From Cerina litoralis (GTDB lineage Bacteria; Bacteroidota; Bacteroidia; Flavobacteriales; Flavobacteriaceae): 55,036 bases of DNA. This document shows, in pieces, positions 53,232 to 55,036 of the stretch. A program made the position numbers and the translations under genes. Numbering within the stretch: position 1 is the first letter of the stretch; every line of letters begins with the position of its first letter. The notes beneath the pieces are model-generated. The model ran no database searches. It was not told the origin of the DNA and saw nothing but the letters and a program-made list of their open reading frames with translations. The DNA lies in the NCBI GenBank assembly GCA_022008415.1, contig JAIRBC010000029.1, positions 1-55,036 of the forward strand. The letters are read 5' to 3'.

Positions 53232-53840
53232 ATGAAAAAATCACAGATCATTATGGTATTGGGGGCGTTGGTGCCCTTATTGCTCTTTGTGTTTCCACTT
53301 TGGAAAATAACATTGGAAGCACCCCAATATCCTACTCCTTTGGGAATGCATATCTATATCAATGACTTTGCGGATGCCAATCCACACGACATCAAGAACA
53401 TCAATCTAATGAACCATTATGTGGGCATGAAATATATTCCCGATGCCATTCCCGAGTTCGAAATTTTCCCTTATGGGATCGTTATAACCACGGTGATAGG
53501 ACTTATCATTGGGTTTATGGGAAACCATAAATGGTATTTGTACTGGTTTATAATGATGGTCCTTGTAAGTACCGCTGGCCTCATCGATTTTTATATTTGG
53601 GAGCACGACTATGGACACAACCTGGATCCCAATGCAATTTTGAAGTTTACCAACGAGGACGGTACCCCTATGGGCTTTCAGCCACCGTTTTTTGGAACCA
53701 AGCATATATTGAATTTTACGGCCCACTCTTATCCCCGTTTGGGAGCCTATTTTCTGGCACTGGGTATTGCGCTTGGACTCATTGCCTACCAGGTCGGGAA
53801 AAAGGAGAAAGGAAAAGAAACACTAGAGAATAGAACATAG
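53232..53840 (+). CDS. Four-helix membrane protein of the nos cluster
   Basis: 202 residues from the ATG at 53232. Hydrophobic helices at about 5-25, 82-100, 105-125 and 172-192. Between them are the conserved-looking segments LGMHIYINDFADANPHDIKNINLMNHYVGMKYI and DFYIWEHDYGHNLDPNAILK, with several His and Met residues that could bind copper. Proteins of this type are found in nos clusters of Bacteroidetes and lack an assigned function. A role in copper delivery to NosZ is inferred from context. Confidence 0.7.
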   Translation: MKKSQIIMVLGALVPLLLFVFPLWKITLEAPQYPTPLGMHIYINDFADANPHDIKNINLMNHYVGMKYIPDAIPEFEIFPYGIVITTVIGLIIGFMGNHKWYLYWFIMMVLVSTAGLIDFYIWEHDYGHNLDPNAILKFTNEDGTPMGFQPPFFGTKHILNFTAHSYPRLGAYFLALGIALGLIAYQVGKKEKGKETLENRT

Positions 53841-53904
53841 AGAATAGAACACAAAAAAGATTCCTTTCTTCAAGGGAATTAAAATAGAATTAGCGGTCAT
53901 AAAA

Positions 53905-54336
53905 ATGAAAAGGCAAATATTCGTAATATTTTTCTCGGTACAATTGGTACTGGTTTCCTGCAAGGTAAGTCCGGAACCCATAAATTACGGTTCCGATGTT
54001 TGCCACTACTGCAGTATGACGATCGTGGACAATCAACACGCGGCGGAATATGTGACCAAAAAGGGGAGGGCGTACAAATTCGATTCCATTGAATGTATGA
54101 TGAACGATCTAAGGGAGTTAGATAAGGCGGAGATAGGACTCTATCTAGTAAATGATTATAGTGCCCCTGGGGATTTGATCGACGCAACGTTGGCAAACTA
54201 CCTTATCAGTAAAAATATTCCCAGCCCAATGGGGGAGTTTCTATCCGCTTTCGGGAACTTAGAGAATGCCAAATTTGTTCAGTCGGAACAAGGGGGACAA
54301 TTGTTTAGTTGGGAAGCACTGAAAGAACGGTTTTAG
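53905..54336 (+). CDS. nosL: NosL copper chaperone lipoprotein
   Basis: 143 residues with lipobox LVSC (Cys19). The NosL signature CHYCSMTI (about 32-39) supplies Cys and Met for Cu(I), followed by AAEYVTKKGRAYKFDSIECMMNDL with a further Cys and Met pair. NosL delivers copper to apo-NosZ. It lies in the expected place after nosZ and the membrane protein. Confidence 0.9.
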   Translation: MKRQIFVIFFSVQLVLVSCKVSPEPINYGSDVCHYCSMTIVDNQHAAEYVTKKGRAYKFDSIECMMNDLRELDKAEIGLYLVNDYSAPGDLIDATLANYLISKNIPSPMGEFLSAFGNLENAKFVQSEQGGQLFSWEALKERF

Positions 54337-54342
54337 GAAAAG

Positions 54343-54846
54343 ATGACAATGATAGAAGATAGGAACGGTGGAATAAAAAATTTGAAAGAATTGGAATGCT
54401 TAAGGTTGCTGAGCGAAAATTATGTCGGCCGTCTTGCTTTTATAGTAAGCAAGAATCCATATATTACTCCTATTACGTACTTTTATGATGCTGAGGAAAA
54501 TAGCATATTGAGCTATTCCGCTCCGGGCTACAAGATCGAGGCGATGAGAAAATATCAATCGATCGCTTTCCAGGTAGATGATGTCCAATCCATACAGGAG
54601 TGGCGGTCCGTACTCGTTCATGGAAAGTTCGAACAACTGGGAGGCAGCACGGCCAAAAAATACCTGCATAGGTTTTCCGAGGGGGTACAGCATACCATTG
54701 CAGAAAAAGATAATGGGACCCCAAAATTTATTCAGGATTTTTCGAGCAGACTCCAACAAAGGGGTATCCCAATCGTTTATCGCATTCGTATTACGGATGT
54801 GGTGGGTAAGTATAGGGGGGACTTTTCCGTAAACGGTCTACAGTAA
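54343..54846 (+). CDS. Pyridoxamine-phosphate-oxidase-like flavin-binding protein
   Basis: 167 residues, cytoplasmic. Split-barrel fold with LKELECLRLLSENYVGRLAFIVSKNPYITPITYFYDAEENSILSYSAPGYKIEAMRKYQSIAFQVDDV, then EWRSVLVHGKFEQL: the NimA/Pyridox_ox_2 group, which usually binds FMN. Only 6 nt after nosL, so it is translationally linked to the nos operon. It is not a standard nos gene; a redox or repair role is possible. Confidence 0.8.
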   Translation: MTMIEDRNGGIKNLKELECLRLLSENYVGRLAFIVSKNPYITPITYFYDAEENSILSYSAPGYKIEAMRKYQSIAFQVDDVQSIQEWRSVLVHGKFEQLGGSTAKKYLHRFSEGVQHTIAEKDNGTPKFIQDFSSRLQQRGIPIVYRIRITDVVGKYRGDFSVNGLQ

Positions 54847-54941
54847 CCAGCGTTCAGTTGACGATAGTCAGTGGTGTTTAATTCCCGGCTCAAAGTTGGA
54901 GCTCAAAAAATCTATGTGTTTATGCGTTTAGTTTTTTATTT

Positions 54942-55036
54942 TTAACCATTAACCATTAACCATTAACCATTAACCATTAACCATTAACCATTAACCATTA
55001 ACCATTAACCATTAACCATTAACCATTAACCATTAA
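54942..55036 (+). repeat. Heptanucleotide tandem repeat (TTAACCA)n
   Basis: About 13.5 uninterrupted copies of TTAACCA run to the window edge; the true length is not visible. It follows the flavin-binding gene after a 95-nt AT-rich spacer and lies where further nos genes would be expected. Confidence 0.95.

Noticed and set aside
54858-54871. TTGACGATAGTCAG, core TGAC-N4-GTCA palindrome after the flavin-binding gene
   Set aside because: Outer bases do not match and no -7 box occurs 22 nt away in either direction; not counted as a module.

Overview
The window looks like a chromosomal segment of a marine Flavobacteriaceae bacterium (Bacteroidetes). The signs are the -7 promoter element TAnnTTTG, the near absence of Shine-Dalgarno sequences, many short SPI/SPII signal peptides, the protein families present (PorT-like barrels, PafA-type phosphatase, clade II NosZ, DUF1254 lipoproteins) and AT-rich spacers. 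No rRNA, tRNA, CRISPR array, phage or transposase gene was seen.

Layout. 1-7.4 kb: a partial gene, a PafA-like alkaline phosphatase, then a minus-strand block of small envelope proteins, an outer-membrane protein and a large arylsulfatase. 7.6-14.9 kb: a winged-helix/TolB/TPR regulator, two small genes, a tandem pair of DUF1254 lipoproteins and an outer-membrane protein. Near-identical operators lie at the two promoters facing away from the regulator gene. 15-18 kb: DUF502 and YqhA membrane proteins and pgi. 19-23.4 kb: a minus-strand operon (PLP enzyme, DgcN, DgcA, EamA exporter) that fits D-glutamate or muropeptide amino-acid use. 25.9-30 kb: a CynX-type MFS transporter, NhaA and a K+/H+ antiporter. 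30-40.3 kb: a stress and signalling block with two of the window's three tandem universal stress proteins, two Rnk-like proteins, an NtrC-type two-component pair, a receiver-CRP fusion regulator and a PAS/LOV histidine kinase. 40.8-54.8 kb: TerB and DGC proteins, an octaheme cytochrome, hemN, a NosA/OprC-like copper receptor with partners, and a nitrous oxide reductase cluster (cytochrome c, fasciclin protein, nosZ, membrane protein, nosL, flavin-binding protein). The window ends inside a heptanucleotide tandem repeat.

The central observation is a recurring 44-bp promoter module: a CRP/FNR-type palindrome ATGAY-N4-RTCAT, exactly 22 nt, then a Bacteroidetes -7 box. Ten copies have the exact spacing and an eleventh has 23 nt. 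Assuming the usual distance from -7 box to start site, this puts the palindrome near -41.5, the class II activator position. The modules precede two universal stress genes, hemN, the nos operon, the copper receptor, TerB, DGC, probably the octaheme cytochrome, a SpoIIAA-like gene behind a broken HdeD gene, a structured small RNA and a 37-residue basic protein.

The likely controller is in the same window. The receiver-CRP fusion protein has no Fe-S cysteines. Immediately upstream of it is a soluble kinase whose first PAS domain carries the FixL heme-ligand His and regulatory Arg at FixL spacing, and whose second PAS domain is a LOV domain with the photoactive Cys and all flavin-contact residues at canonical spacing. 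I infer an oxygen plus blue-light two-component pathway, with FixJ- and FixK-like functions fused in one protein, that drives a microaerobic denitrification and stress regulon.
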